This document shows positions 8,281 through 16,355 of a stretch of 39,166 nucleotides of DNA, one piece after another. This DNA is from an uncultured Flavobacteriales bacterium. Its GTDB lineage: Bacteria; Bacteroidota; Bacteroidia; Flavobacteriales; Crocinitomicaceae. The stretch spans positions 1 through 39,166 of the forward strand of contig CAMLLB010000039.1 in NCBI GenBank assembly GCA_946480815.1. Reading direction: 5' to 3'. Position 1 is the stretch's first letter. Each line of letters opens with the position of its first letter. A model generated the notes under the pieces. That model saw only the letters and a program-made list of their open reading frames with translations. It was not told where the DNA came from and searched no databases. The translations under genes were made by a program, and so were the position numbers.

Positions 8281-8331
8281 GTTCAATGGTTAGTGCATTG
8301 AACCTTTTTGAACGCTTTGATTCCATTGAAC
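8281..8331. repeat. GTTCAA-type fold-back intergenic element, copy B
   Basis: GTTCAATGG (8281-8289) pairs with CCATTGAAC (8323-8331) over 9 bp. The inner CATTGAAC (8296-8303) offers an alternative partner for the same 5' arm. It lies in the 102-bp gap between the pump and adaptor genes and resembles the element before the pump gene. Confidence 0.45.
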
Positions 8332-8347
8332 TTTTAAATGAAAGAAA

Positions 8348-9526
8348 ATGAAAACAAATTGGATCATGTATATTGCATTTGCAAGTTTGGTTGCTTCCTG
8401 CGGAAGTGACAATTCAAGTGCGAACAAGAAAGAAGCCCTCCAGGAGAAAGAGGCAGAAATAGTAGAATTGACACAGGCTCAATACGAATCAGCAGAAATT
8501 GCCTTAGGAACTATTGAAAATAGAAGCATTAGCGGAGTGATTTCTGCCAATGGTTTCCTGGATGTTCCTCCCCAAAGTAAAGTATCTGTTTCTGCACCGA
8601 TGGCAGGATTTGTGAAATCCACGCAACTGTTACCTGGCTCTAAAGTTTCAAAAGGGCAAGTGGTTGCAGTGATGGAAAACCAGGATTATATCCAGTTACA
8701 GCAGGAATATTTGGAAAATTACGGACAATTGGAATTCCTTGATTCCGAATACGAACGTCAAAAAGAATTGGCAAAGGAAAACATCAATGCGCGGAAGTCA
8801 TTGGAACAGGCAAAAGCAAATTATTTTTCTGCCAAAAGTCGCTTGGAAGGATTGAAAGCACGGTTGGAATTATTGAAAATTAATGTAAGCAAACTTCAAA
8901 CCGGGAAAATCCAAAATACGATCAATTTATATGCACCGATTTCGGGATATGTAACCAAAGTGAACACCAATATCGGGGCATATGTGAATCCAACAGATGT
9001 ATTGATCGAAATTGTAAATACGGCAGAATTGCATGTAGAACTAACGATCTATGAAAAAGACATTTCGTCCATCAGGGAAGGTCAGCGTGTGCTCTTTACC
9101 CTGACGAATGAAACAACACAGCGGGAAGCACGTGTGAAATTGATCGGAAGACAAATCAGCAATGAACGAAGCATACAAATTCATTGTGATCTGGCGAAAA
9201 ACGACAAAGAACTCATTCCGGGAATGTATTTGAAAGCAATTGTAGAAACGGAAAATGAAATGGTGACAGCAGTTCCTGAAACCTCTGTGGTGTATTTTGA
9301 AGGGAAGTCATACGTTTTCATTAAGAAAGACAAATCCCACCATCCAAAAGAGGAAACCATTCACTTTCAAATGGTAGAAGTTGGAATTGGGAAGGCAGAA
9401 GCAGGATTTGTTGCCGTTACGTTCCGGGAAGGATTTGACTTAAGTAGTGACCTGGTGGTTCGCGGAGCATATAGTTTATTGGCAAAAATGAAAAACTCGG
9501 AAGAAGAAGGCGGACACGCGCATTAA
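8348..9526 (+). CDS. RND efflux periplasmic adaptor lipoprotein (CzcB/CusB-like, HlyD family)
   Basis: The 392-residue protein has a lipoprotein signal peptide ending in the lipobox VASC, with the acylated Cys at residue 18, so it is anchored in a membrane facing the periplasm. A barrel-sandwich half motif (VSAPMAGFVKSTQLLPGSKVSKGQVVAVMENQ region, about 75-115) is followed by an alpha-helical hairpin (about 115-190), then the returning half (LYAPISGYVTKVNTNIGAYV), a beta-barrel domain and a membrane-proximal domain (residues 290-380). It should couple the inner-membrane pump to the fused outer-membrane factor encoded just upstream. The C-terminus ends EEEGGHAH, and a KKDKSHHPKEE segment adds His residues that may touch metal. 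The metal range follows the pump and cannot be decided further from this gene. Confidence 0.93.
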   Translation: MKTNWIMYIAFASLVASCGSDNSSANKKEALQEKEAEIVELTQAQYESAEIALGTIENRSISGVISANGFLDVPPQSKVSVSAPMAGFVKSTQLLPGSKVSKGQVVAVMENQDYIQLQQEYLENYGQLEFLDSEYERQKELAKENINARKSLEQAKANYFSAKSRLEGLKARLELLKINVSKLQTGKIQNTINLYAPISGYVTKVNTNIGAYVNPTDVLIEIVNTAELHVELTIYEKDISSIREGQRVLFTLTNETTQREARVKLIGRQISNERSIQIHCDLAKNDKELIPGMYLKAIVETENEMVTAVPETSVVYFEGKSYVFIKKDKSHHPKEETIHFQMVEVGIGKAEAGFVAVTFREGFDLSSDLVVRGAYSLLAKMKNSEEEGGHAH

Positions 9527-9584
9527 GGGAATAATTCAGTTCTCCCGGAAGAAGGTTATCCGATTCATTGTCCATAAGTTACAT

Positions 9585-9615
9585 TTTGTTTCACGTGCTT
9601 TATTGTGTATATTTG
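9585..9615 (+). promoter_or_regulatory. Bacteroidota-type promoter (TTTG - N19 - TATATTTG)
   Basis: A TTTG -33 box (9585-9588) and a perfect TAnnTTTG -7 box (TATATTTG, 9608-9615) are separated by 19 bp, the expected spacing for the primary sigma factor of Bacteroidota. The start of transcription should fall near 9620, about 20 bp before ATG 9639. This also shows that the in-frame TTG at 9603 lies inside the promoter and is not the start codon. Confidence 0.75.
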
Positions 9616-9638
9616 AGTACACGCTAAAACAATCTGCT

Positions 9639-11027
9639 ATGACAAAAAATTACCTGGTATTCCTGATATTCCTGTGTATTTCTGCGATCAATTTTGCACA
9701 GCAACGTTACGCCGAACAATGGTATTTCGGAAACAAAGCGGGGCTTGATTTTTCGAACGGAAGCCCCGTTGCACTTACAAGCAGTCAAATGGCGGCAGGC
9801 GAGGGCTCTGCATCTGTTTCCGATCCTGCAACAGGTGCTTTGTTATTTTATACTGATGGGATCAATGTTTGGAATGCTGCCAACACGGTTATGCCAAACG
9901 GGTCGGGGCTTATGGGAGGAATTTCTTCCACACAGGCCGCGCTTATCGTTCCCAAACCGCAGGATAGCAATCAGTATTATATTTTTACTACTGATCAGAT
10001 CGGAGGATCACTCGGATTGCGCTTCTCTGTGGTAAATATGCTTCTGGATGGAGGAAATGGTAATGTGGTTGCAAAAAATGTGCTGCTGAAAACACCTGTA
10101 ACTGAAAAAATAACAGCTGTAAAACAGCCCGGAACGGCTAATTACTGGTTACTGACGCACGGCTGGAATAGTGATGCTTTTTATGCTTATAAAATTACAC
10201 CAACAGGTATCGATTCAGCAATTGTAAGCCATACCGGGATTGTACACAGTGATGCGATGATCCAAAACAGCTATGGTCAGATGAAATTCAACACGTGCGG
10301 AGACCGCTTAGCTCTTGCGGCAGGTTATCTGGATAAAGTTGAATTATTTGATTTCGATGTAAGTACCGGAATAGTCAGTAATCCGCAAACTATTTCCTAT
10401 TCTGATCACGTATATGGGATTGAATTTTCGCCGAACAGCGATCTGCTTTATGTCAGTACGTATGAAGCCAATGGAACCTTACTTCAGTATGATTTGACTC
10501 TTCCAACTATTTCTGCCATGATTTCGGCCGTACAGATTATAAGTACAACACCGGACATTTATCCCTTACAGCGCGGACCGGACGGGAAGATCTATGTAGT
10601 GAAAAGTTTCAGTCAATATGTGGGAGTAATCCAGTCACCTGATAATGTGGGAAATTTGGCCTGTAATTATATTGATAATGCAATTGATCTGGATCCGTCT
10701 TTTATGGGCTTGAACTCCGGTATCGGTCTTCCAAACTTAGTAAGTTCCTTCATGGGAGGTGCTTCTTTGTGTCCGGGAGCTTCAGCGGGAATCAATGAAA
10801 ATAATCCGGAAGATTTTGCTGTTTTTCCGAATCCGTCGAATGGTGGCTTTACATTCACGGTTGAAAATGGGCGTTCAGAAATTCAGATTACGGATGTTTC
10901 GGGTAAGTTGCTTGAGACCCATGTAAATCTTGTCCCGGGTACGCAATTTAGTTTCGGAGAGAATTATACCGCGGGAGTTTATTTTCTAAGAATGGAAAAC
11001 ACCCTGTTGAGGCTTGTCAAAAATTAA
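9639..11027 (+). CDS. T9SS type A sorting-domain protein, propeller-like
   Basis: From ATG 9639 the protein has 462 residues. The signal peptide (MTKNYLVFLIFLCISAINFAQ) ends in a typical FAQ site. The mature part starts RYAEQWYFGNKAGLDFSNG, a signature of a family of secreted Bacteroidota proteins built from repeated beta-propeller blades (segments such as GALLFYTDGINVWN, YGIEFSPNSDLLYVST and RGPDGKIYVVKSF read as blade strands). The last 70 residues form a type A sorting domain: FAVFPNPSNGGFTF, then the ITDVSGKLLE strand, then YTAGVYFLRMENTLLRLVKN. It is therefore exported by Sec, carried across the outer membrane by the T9SS, and attached or released outside. The ligand or adhesion role is unknown. 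It has its own promoter at 9585-9615. Confidence 0.9.
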   Translation: MTKNYLVFLIFLCISAINFAQQRYAEQWYFGNKAGLDFSNGSPVALTSSQMAAGEGSASVSDPATGALLFYTDGINVWNAANTVMPNGSGLMGGISSTQAALIVPKPQDSNQYYIFTTDQIGGSLGLRFSVVNMLLDGGNGNVVAKNVLLKTPVTEKITAVKQPGTANYWLLTHGWNSDAFYAYKITPTGIDSAIVSHTGIVHSDAMIQNSYGQMKFNTCGDRLALAAGYLDKVELFDFDVSTGIVSNPQTISYSDHVYGIEFSPNSDLLYVSTYEANGTLLQYDLTLPTISAMISAVQIISTTPDIYPLQRGPDGKIYVVKSFSQYVGVIQSPDNVGNLACNYIDNAIDLDPSFMGLNSGIGLPNLVSSFMGGASLCPGASAGINENNPEDFAVFPNPSNGGFTFTVENGRSEIQITDVSGKLLETHVNLVPGTQFSFGENYTAGVYFLRMENTLLRLVKN

Positions 11028-11170
11028 ACCCGTTGAGTATCCATGATTTTCAGGATTATCGAATAGATTTCCAAAAAAATCTAAAAACAATTCGTTTATT
11101 CATCAATCCGGGAATTGTGTAATTTTTTTTCGCAAAGCGTTTTTATATTGCAGGAAATTGTAATCAATCT

Positions 11171-11560
11171 ATGGAGAATACGGATAAGGAACTGGAAAAA
11201 CAGAAAATATCGGATCATTTGTCAAATGAACGTACGCTGTTGGCCTGGGTACGGACGAGTGTAGGGATCATGGCTTTTGGTTTTGTGGTAGTGGAATTTT
11301 CACTTTTTACCAAGGAATTGAATCTTGCCCTTGAGGTAGAGATCCGGGGAAATCATTATAATTATTCCGGTCCAATAGGGGCGATCATTGTTGGTGTCGG
11401 GGCGATAAGCTTATTGTTTGCCCTGGTTCGCTACCGCCGTATTAAAAAGGAAATCGACAGGGGGTCATTTCAACACAATCCGATATTGCTGAATATCATC
11501 GTGGTTTTGATTTTTCTGATCAGCGTTTTATTATTGATCTATCTGATCAAAGTATTATAA
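11171..11560 (+). CDS. DUF202 (YidH-family) inner-membrane protein
   Basis: This is a 129-residue protein with a short cytoplasmic start and the family signature LSNERTLLAWVRTSVGIMAFGFVVVEFSLF, followed by two further transmembrane helices near residues 76-92 and 105-127. Length and the ERTLLAWVRT motif are characteristic of DUF202/YidH proteins. The function of the family is not established. The gene stands alone, 143 bp after the T9SS gene and convergent with the OmpA gene, and ends at a bidirectional terminator. The stretch in front of it holds a poly-T run and TTTTATATTGCAGG, which may serve as a weak promoter. Confidence 0.88.
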   Translation: MENTDKELEKQKISDHLSNERTLLAWVRTSVGIMAFGFVVVEFSLFTKELNLALEVEIRGNHYNYSGPIGAIIVGVGAISLLFALVRYRRIKKEIDRGSFQHNPILLNIIVVLIFLISVLLLIYLIKVL

Positions 11561-11561
11561 A

Positions 11562-11598
11562 TAAAAAGGGCCGCCCGATAGGAGCGGCCTTTATTTCT
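11562..11598. terminator. Bidirectional terminator between convergent genes
   Basis: GGCCGC (11569-11574) pairs with GCGGCC (11584-11589), and the flanking A5 and TTT extend the stem around one bulged G. It has U-rich tails on both strands (TTTATTTCTTT on plus, CTTTTTAT on minus). It serves both the DUF202 gene ending at 11560 and the OmpA-family gene ending at 11615. Confidence 0.8.
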
Positions 11599-11614
11599 TT
11601 CCGTGAAATCGGTA

Positions 11615-12871
11615 TCAGCGAACATCAAATTGAACCCTTCGGTTTTCAGCCCGGGCTTCAACCGTTCTGAGTGGATTTTTCAGCTTGGTTTCTCCAAAAC
11701 CTTCTGTTGTCAGCCTGTCTCCGGCAATTCCCTGAGAAATCAGGTAATTTCTTGCCTCATTGGCACGTTCCTGGGACAGGTTCATATTGTATTCCTCTGA
11801 TGCCCGGTCGTCTGCGTGACCCATAATATGAAGTTTGTAGGAAGGATTGTCCTTCATCACCTTTGCGATTGCTTTGAGTAACTGTTGAAAGGAAGGAGAC
11901 AGGTCAGCTTTATCCGTTTCAAATTTCACCTCACTTTGCTCGATTATGGCAATAACTTCCTGGCTGTTATTTGGACCGGTAATGCTTCCGGATCGTTCAG
12001 GACAACCTTTCATAGCTGCAGAACCTTTTTCAAACGGACAATCATCCACATCATCCGGGATATTGTCACCGTCGCTGTCACGAGGAGCAAGTGTTCGTCC
12101 CTTTGTATCAACCAATGTTCCGGCAGGCGTTCCGGGTTCTTCGTCCAACCAGTTCGCAACACCGTCACCATCGTCATCACGTTGTTGGTTTTCCAGTTTT
12201 TCCACACGTTGTCTCAGGTTTTCAATCTGTGCATTTTTGCTTGGCACCATCACCCAGTCGGCATGTGGTTTACGACCAAAATTGTACTGAATTCCCAGTG
12301 AAAGATTGATCAGGTAACCATCAATACCCCTGGAATTCCTGCTCGACAGGAGATCATAGGTGTAATTCTGGTAAATGTTGGCCAACACAGAACCATCGAT
12401 GTTAATACTGAAACGCTGTGATAGCCGAATTTGCGGTGTAAAACCTACAATTCCATGGAGGATGTGATTCGGGGAAATTGAACTCCCATCCAGGACCGAA
12501 TAACCCGCGCCTAAGTGAAAGAGCAAGCCTAAGTGTCTGGTCCATTCTTTAAAGTCCATAATATTTCCCAGGTTGGCAACTCCTTCCAATGAAACACGAT
12601 AATATTCTGATGAAAAAGCAGGTGTTCCTGCGCGTTCCCTGAAATTATCATATCCGCCGCTAAGGCGCACACCGAATTTAGTATTAATTGCATACCTGAA
12701 TCCAAGACCAACGTGCCATAAATTGAGCGTTGCAGCGTCATAATTCCCGGTCATGGGGTAGATCGGATTGTTCAACCCGAATTCCGCATCCACAGAGAAA
12801 TGATTATATGTCGTGTCCTGGCAGTAAGATGTGAAAGTGTAACTTAAAAATAAAATTAAAATCCGTTTCAT
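11615..12871 (-). CDS. OmpA-family outer-membrane protein with TSP3 calcium repeats
   Basis: From the ATG at 12871 the protein has 418 residues and starts with a signal peptide (MKRILILFLSYTFTSYCQ). An ATG seven codons upstream (12892) is an alternative but gives a less typical signal peptide. Residues up to about 205 are an eight-stranded-barrel-like domain. A coiled coil (about 215-232) and two thrombospondin type 3 repeats follow (DDDGDGVANWLDEEPG and DSDGDNIPDDVDDCP), which normally bind calcium. The last 120 residues form the OmpA peptidoglycan-binding domain (VKFETDKADLS ... HIMGHADDRASEEYNMNLSQ ... RRVQFDVR) with the expected Asp and the Arg of the LSQERA helix. It should link the outer membrane to peptidoglycan. 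It is transcribed alone and shares a bidirectional terminator with DUF202. Confidence 0.93.
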   Translation of the reverse strand: MKRILILFLSYTFTSYCQDTTYNHFSVDAEFGLNNPIYPMTGNYDAATLNLWHVGLGFRYAINTKFGVRLSGGYDNFRERAGTPAFSSEYYRVSLEGVANLGNIMDFKEWTRHLGLLFHLGAGYSVLDGSSISPNHILHGIVGFTPQIRLSQRFSINIDGSVLANIYQNYTYDLLSSRNSRGIDGYLINLSLGIQYNFGRKPHADWVMVPSKNAQIENLRQRVEKLENQQRDDDGDGVANWLDEEPGTPAGTLVDTKGRTLAPRDSDGDNIPDDVDDCPFEKGSAAMKGCPERSGSITGPNNSQEVIAIIEQSEVKFETDKADLSPSFQQLLKAIAKVMKDNPSYKLHIMGHADDRASEEYNMNLSQERANEARNYLISQGIAGDRLTTEGFGETKLKNPLRTVEARAENRRVQFDVR

Positions 12872-12982
12872 ATTCAGTGTTTTAAGGTTCATTGAAGTTA
12901 CATTGAATACGCAGACTTTTATTTATACTGTAAATATCATTTCTTACATATTTTACTGGAAATATCTGAATTAGAGATACTT

Positions 12983-14707
12983 TTACCGGTTTTCTTTCCA
13001 ACCGCCCCAGTCGTCGTGGTCGCCGCGCGAAATGTTACGGATCATTCCATATCCAAGGATACCCGCCAAAAGGATTCCGATAACACCATAACAGGAGTAT
13101 CCGAACCAAAAAGGACCGATCCGGTGAACAATGAATAGCGCTGAACCGCTAAGAAGTGCTGCGATCACGAGTGCACTTGCCAGTTGTTTGGAAACGCGAT
13201 TAAAGGTATGTACCAACGGGTCAATTCCTGAATGGTTCAGATTGACATTGATTTTGCCCGTGTTGATCTTTCGTACGGCATTTTTGAGATCGTTAGGGAA
13301 CTCTTCCATATAATTGGCAATTTCATACAGCCCGTTCAGGACTTTCATACCTAATTTAAATGGGTTGATTTTTTGTGTTATAGCGGAAAGAAGGTAAGGC
13401 CGTGCGAGCTTCAGCATATCTATCTCCGGATCCAGTTTGTGGATCAGGCCCTCGATGGTCACCATAGACCGCGCAAGCAGGAAAAAATGGGCGGGAACCT
13501 TCAGATCATAACGCACAATAATGTCTTTCAATTGCAAGAGCACGGTGCTCATTTCGTTTTCGTGTATGCTTTCGATGCTGTAACTGTTTACAAACTCGTT
13601 GATTTCATATTCCAATGAGCGCATGTCTTTGATACTGGATACCTCGGACATCCGCATCAAAGTATGGATGATCTTCCTGATGTCTTTGGATTTCACAGAG
13701 AGAAAGAGGTGTGCAAGCATTTCAATGTCTCCCGGAAGAATACTTCCCATCATACCAAAGTCGAGAAAACAGATATGTCCGTTGGGAAGCACGAGGATAT
13801 TTCCCGGATGCGGGTCCGCATGAAAGAAGCCATATTCGAAAACTTGCTTGATGTAAGTTAATGCCAGTTTTTTTGCAACTTCCTTCCGGTCATATTCCTT
13901 CGACTCCAGGATGATATTGTCCGTTACTTTGACTCCGGAAATGAATTCCATCGTAAGGACTTTACCCGTTGTGTATTCCCTGTAAACTTTCGGTACGTGT
14001 GTAGTGTTATCGTGTGCGTCTTCAAGGATATTTTTTGCAAATCGCTGAATGCTGATGGATTCGTGGATAAAATCGAGCTCTTTCAAAATGCTTTCCTCGA
14101 AGTTTTTTACCAGCCCAAGTGGATCAAAGCTTTTCAGGGAAGGAATTCTGCGGTTGAGGATTCCTGCAAGCATGTACATGATCCGGATATCCTCTATAAT
14201 AGTGGCACGAATTTCAGGCCGTTGTACTTTTATGGCCACCTTTTCACCTGTTTTGAGAGTTGCTCTGTGTACTTGTGCCATTGAAGCGGAAGCAAATGCC
14301 TCGGTTTCATACCAGGCAAATAGTTCTTCCATTGTTTTTTTCAACTCGGATTCAATTACCTGGCGCGAGATAGTACCGGCATGCGGGGGCACATTGTCCT
14401 GTAACTTTTCCAGTTCAATGATCAAATCGACAGGAAGAAGATCCGAACGGTTGCTCAGTATTTGTCCGAACTTAATAAATGTAGGGCCAAGTTCCTCGCA
14501 TACCATGCGCATTTTTTCGTACTTGGTATATTTTTGCGCATTCCTTTTCGTAGCGCGTGGAATCAGTTTCCTAACAAGAGGAAACCTCCTGGTCTCGATC
14601 AGATAGGAGACAACATCCTCGTAGCCGTAACGCACAAAAATCCGAAGAATGCGGTTGAATCGAACGAACGACCGATAGCGCTGCCGAATAGAATCAAATA
14701 GGGCCAT
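12983..14707 (-). CDS. ABC1/UbiB-family atypical protein kinase
   Basis: The 574-residue protein carries the full set of family motifs. These are the KxGQ motif in GPTFIKFGQILSNRSDLLP (K79, G81, Q82), the alanine-rich loop ASASMAQ (139-145) replacing the usual P-loop, the VAIKVQ lysine K160, the catalytic FHADPHPGN (295-303) and the metal-binding LDFG (315-318). Two membrane helices lie near the C-terminus (about 515-560), as in UbiB. Family members are ATPases that support isoprenoid-quinone synthesis or lipid distribution. Bacteroidota mostly use menaquinone, so a role in quinone or lipid handling is inferred rather than read. Its start overlaps the upstream phasin-like gene by 14 nt, so the two are translationally coupled. 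Confidence 0.93.
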   Translation of the reverse strand: MALFDSIRQRYRSFVRFNRILRIFVRYGYEDVVSYLIETRRFPLVRKLIPRATKRNAQKYTKYEKMRMVCEELGPTFIKFGQILSNRSDLLPVDLIIELEKLQDNVPPHAGTISRQVIESELKKTMEELFAWYETEAFASASMAQVHRATLKTGEKVAIKVQRPEIRATIIEDIRIMYMLAGILNRRIPSLKSFDPLGLVKNFEESILKELDFIHESISIQRFAKNILEDAHDNTTHVPKVYREYTTGKVLTMEFISGVKVTDNIILESKEYDRKEVAKKLALTYIKQVFEYGFFHADPHPGNILVLPNGHICFLDFGMMGSILPGDIEMLAHLFLSVKSKDIRKIIHTLMRMSEVSSIKDMRSLEYEINEFVNSYSIESIHENEMSTVLLQLKDIIVRYDLKVPAHFFLLARSMVTIEGLIHKLDPEIDMLKLARPYLLSAITQKINPFKLGMKVLNGLYEIANYMEEFPNDLKNAVRKINTGKINVNLNHSGIDPLVHTFNRVSKQLASALVIAALLSGSALFIVHRIGPFWFGYSCYGVIGILLAGILGYGMIRNISRGDHDDWGGWKENR

Positions 14708-15086
14708 TCGTTTCGTCCTTGTTCTGCAACTGATGGATCTTTGCTTCAGCCAGTGCCAGATTTTTATTCAGTTCTTCCAGCTTATTTTCCAAATCTTTCA
14801 ATTGCTCCGTATGAGCAATATTCGCTTTTTCATAGAATACCTTGATCATTTCACCGATCTTTGATTCCAGTTCTTCCCTGGCTTCCTTTGCTTTCATCAG
14901 TAATCTGTCCGTAAACGGAACTTCATTGCCGTTTTCATCCAAAACGGTTTCAGACATAAACTCATTGATTTTGTCCTTCCCTTCTTCGGATAGTTTTTTC
15001 AGCTTTTCCAGGAGATGGGTTTCTTTCGAGATAGCGTACAGATTTGCTGACAAAGCTGCAAGCTCTATAAATGTTTTTGCTTTCAT
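14694..15086 (-). CDS. Phasin-like coiled-coil protein
   Basis: This is a 130-residue protein without signal peptide or membrane helix. The first 55 residues are amphipathic helices (TFIELAALSANLYAISKETHLLEKLKKLSEEGKDKINEF). A short turn with DENGNEVPF follows, then helices and a C-terminal leucine-rich coiled coil (LKDLENKLEELNKNLALAEAKIHQLQ). Length, the EEGKDK segment and the coiled-coil tail are those of small phasin-like proteins (poly-hydroxyalkanoate granule or lipid-surface binding), which often sit next to UbiB-type genes. No PHA synthase is visible in this window, so granule binding is not shown. It is the first gene of a two-gene operon with UbiB, overlaps it by 14 nt, and is divergent from the CBS gene. 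Confidence 0.75.
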   Translation of the reverse strand: MKAKTFIELAALSANLYAISKETHLLEKLKKLSEEGKDKINEFMSETVLDENGNEVPFTDRLLMKAKEAREELESKIGEMIKVFYEKANIAHTEQLKDLENKLEELNKNLALAEAKIHQLQNKDETNGPI

Positions 15087-15178
15087 TCAGCTAATTTCCG
15101 AATATTCATGGAGGAAAGAATTGATTAAGATCATTTCCGGATATGATTTTTGCCACATGGAATCAATATAGAACCCGG

Positions 15179-15186
15179 TAAATTTG
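15179..15186 (+). promoter_or_regulatory. Candidate -7 box for the CBS-domain gene
   Basis: TAAATTTG matches the TAnnTTTG -7 consensus. No TTTG stands at the ideal distance upstream (the nearest, 15149-15152, is 26 bp away), so this is a weak or activator-dependent candidate. It would give a leader of about 60 nt containing a 7-bp hairpin, AGTAATC (15216-15222) with GATTACT (15227-15233). Confidence 0.4.
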
Positions 15187-15250
15187 CAGCATGTATAAGA
15201 ATGCAGTATCTTAACAGTAATCAAGGGATTACTTAAAAAAAAACAGAACC

Positions 15251-15661
15251 ATGGATTTCAAATTACCCGTATCAAAGATTATGACGACACCGGTTGAATG
15301 TGTAAGTAAACAGGAAAAAATACTGGCTGTCAAACACATATATGAAAAACAAAATTTTCACCAGCATATTCCGGTGACAGATAACGATATCCTGGTTGGA
15401 ATGGTGAGTCTGGTAGATTACATGCGTGCAATCGGTGATGCAACCCTGGATGACAACGAATCCGTTTATTCGTCGAAAACAGTTGCGGATGTGATGACAC
15501 ACAATCCGGTAACACTTGGTGAGAATGCAACTGTTGCTGATGTTTGTGCGCTTTTAGCAAAGGGAGAATTCAGCTCAGTTGTAATTACAAAAGACGGCCG
15601 TATATGTGGTATCGTTACTACCACAGACCTGATCCGCTATTTCCTTTCTCAGCAGGATTGA
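15251..15661 (+). CDS. CBS-pair domain protein
   Basis: The 136-residue soluble protein consists of little more than two CBS motifs. The first covers about 8-64 (VSKIMTTPVECV ... HIPVTDNDILVGMVSLVDYMRAI) and the second about 78-133 (VADVMTHNPVTLGENATVADV ... SVVITKDGRICGIVTTTDLIRYF). CBS pairs bind adenosyl nucleotides or NAD and regulate partners. A stand-alone pair of this size probably acts as an energy or redox sensor by protein-protein contact. Its neighbours are a copper-storage protein, a universal stress protein and a lipid transporter, so a stress-response context is likely. No partner enzyme is fused to it. The poly-A stretch (TTAAAAAAAAACAGAACC) before the ATG may assist ribosome binding, as is common in this phylum. 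Confidence 0.92.
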   Translation: MDFKLPVSKIMTTPVECVSKQEKILAVKHIYEKQNFHQHIPVTDNDILVGMVSLVDYMRAIGDATLDDNESVYSSKTVADVMTHNPVTLGENATVADVCALLAKGEFSSVVITKDGRICGIVTTTDLIRYFLSQQD

Positions 15662-15774
15662 ATAGCAGCGGAAGGAAACCACAACCTATAATTATGTAAA
15701 AACGCAGAATGATCATATAATGATTTTAGGAAGTGACTGATTTATATTGCAGTAATGTTGAAAAATCTGTCATT

Positions 15775-16098
15775 ATGAATTATCACGATCACAAAGCGTG
15801 TATTGAAGCGTGTTTAAATTGTGCTTCAATCTGCAATCATTGCGCATCTTCCTGTTTAAAAGAAGACAATCCCGGAGAAATGATCCATTGTATCGGGCTT
15901 GACATGGAATGTGCGGCCATTTGTTATGCGGCAGCCCAGTTAATGAGCTTAGGAAGTGAAAAGGCAAAAGAACTCTGTAAGATCTGTGCCGGGATCTGCG
16001 AGCAATGTGCAGAAGAATGTGAAAAACATCAAAACGAACACTGTATTGAGTGCGCGCGTGCATGCAGAGCATGTGCGGCAGAATGCAGAAAGATGTAA
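15775..16098 (+). CDS. Four-helix-bundle copper-storage protein (Csp family, cytosolic type)
   Basis: From ATG 15775 the protein has 107 residues, 19 of them Cys. They are arranged as CxxxC, CxxC and CxxxCxxC spacings along four predicted helices (for example HKACIEACLNCASICNHC, then SSC, HC, MEC, AIC, then CKICAGICEQCAEEC, then CIECARACRACAAEC). That is the pattern of Csp1/Csp3 proteins, whose Cys line the core of a four-helix bundle and hold many Cu(I) ions. There is no signal peptide, so it resembles the cytosolic Csp3 group. A start 14 codons upstream (15733) lacks a matching family N-terminus. It lies 113 bp after the CBS gene with no terminator between. Its role is copper buffering or storage, perhaps linked to oxidase metalation. 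Confidence 0.9.
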   Translation: MNYHDHKACIEACLNCASICNHCASSCLKEDNPGEMIHCIGLDMECAAICYAAAQLMSLGSEKAKELCKICAGICEQCAEECEKHQNEHCIECARACRACAAECRKM

Positions 16099-16355
16099 GT
16101 GTCTGGCTAAGGTATTCCAATTGCTGTAAACCTTTTAAATACGGATTTGAAGGACCTGCATCCCTTTGGCTAATGATCAAATTGATATACCTTAAAATTG
16201 ACAAAAATCATCGGGTGGTTTGACTAAACTCAAGAGCCGGAAACACATAAGCATCTACTTTTGTTTCAAAGCAGAAGTGCTGTATTAACTTGTTCATTGT
16301 TAATCGGATAAGAACAAAACAGCTACGAACCTGCAATAATTAATAAAGAAGACTT

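Noticed and set aside
9694..10035. A 113-codon plus-strand frame within the T9SS propeller gene
   Set aside because: It lies fully inside a gene with signal peptide and sorting domain in another frame; no start signal or motif.
11885..12309. Plus-strand frames opposite the OmpA-family gene
   Set aside because: The minus-strand gene has complete TSP3 and OmpA motifs; the opposite frames are Arg/Ser/Pro-rich shadows.
14049..14606. A 185-codon open frame on the plus strand inside the UbiB gene
   Set aside because: It is antisense to a gene with all UbiB motifs; the translation has no family features and arises from codon bias of the minus-strand gene.
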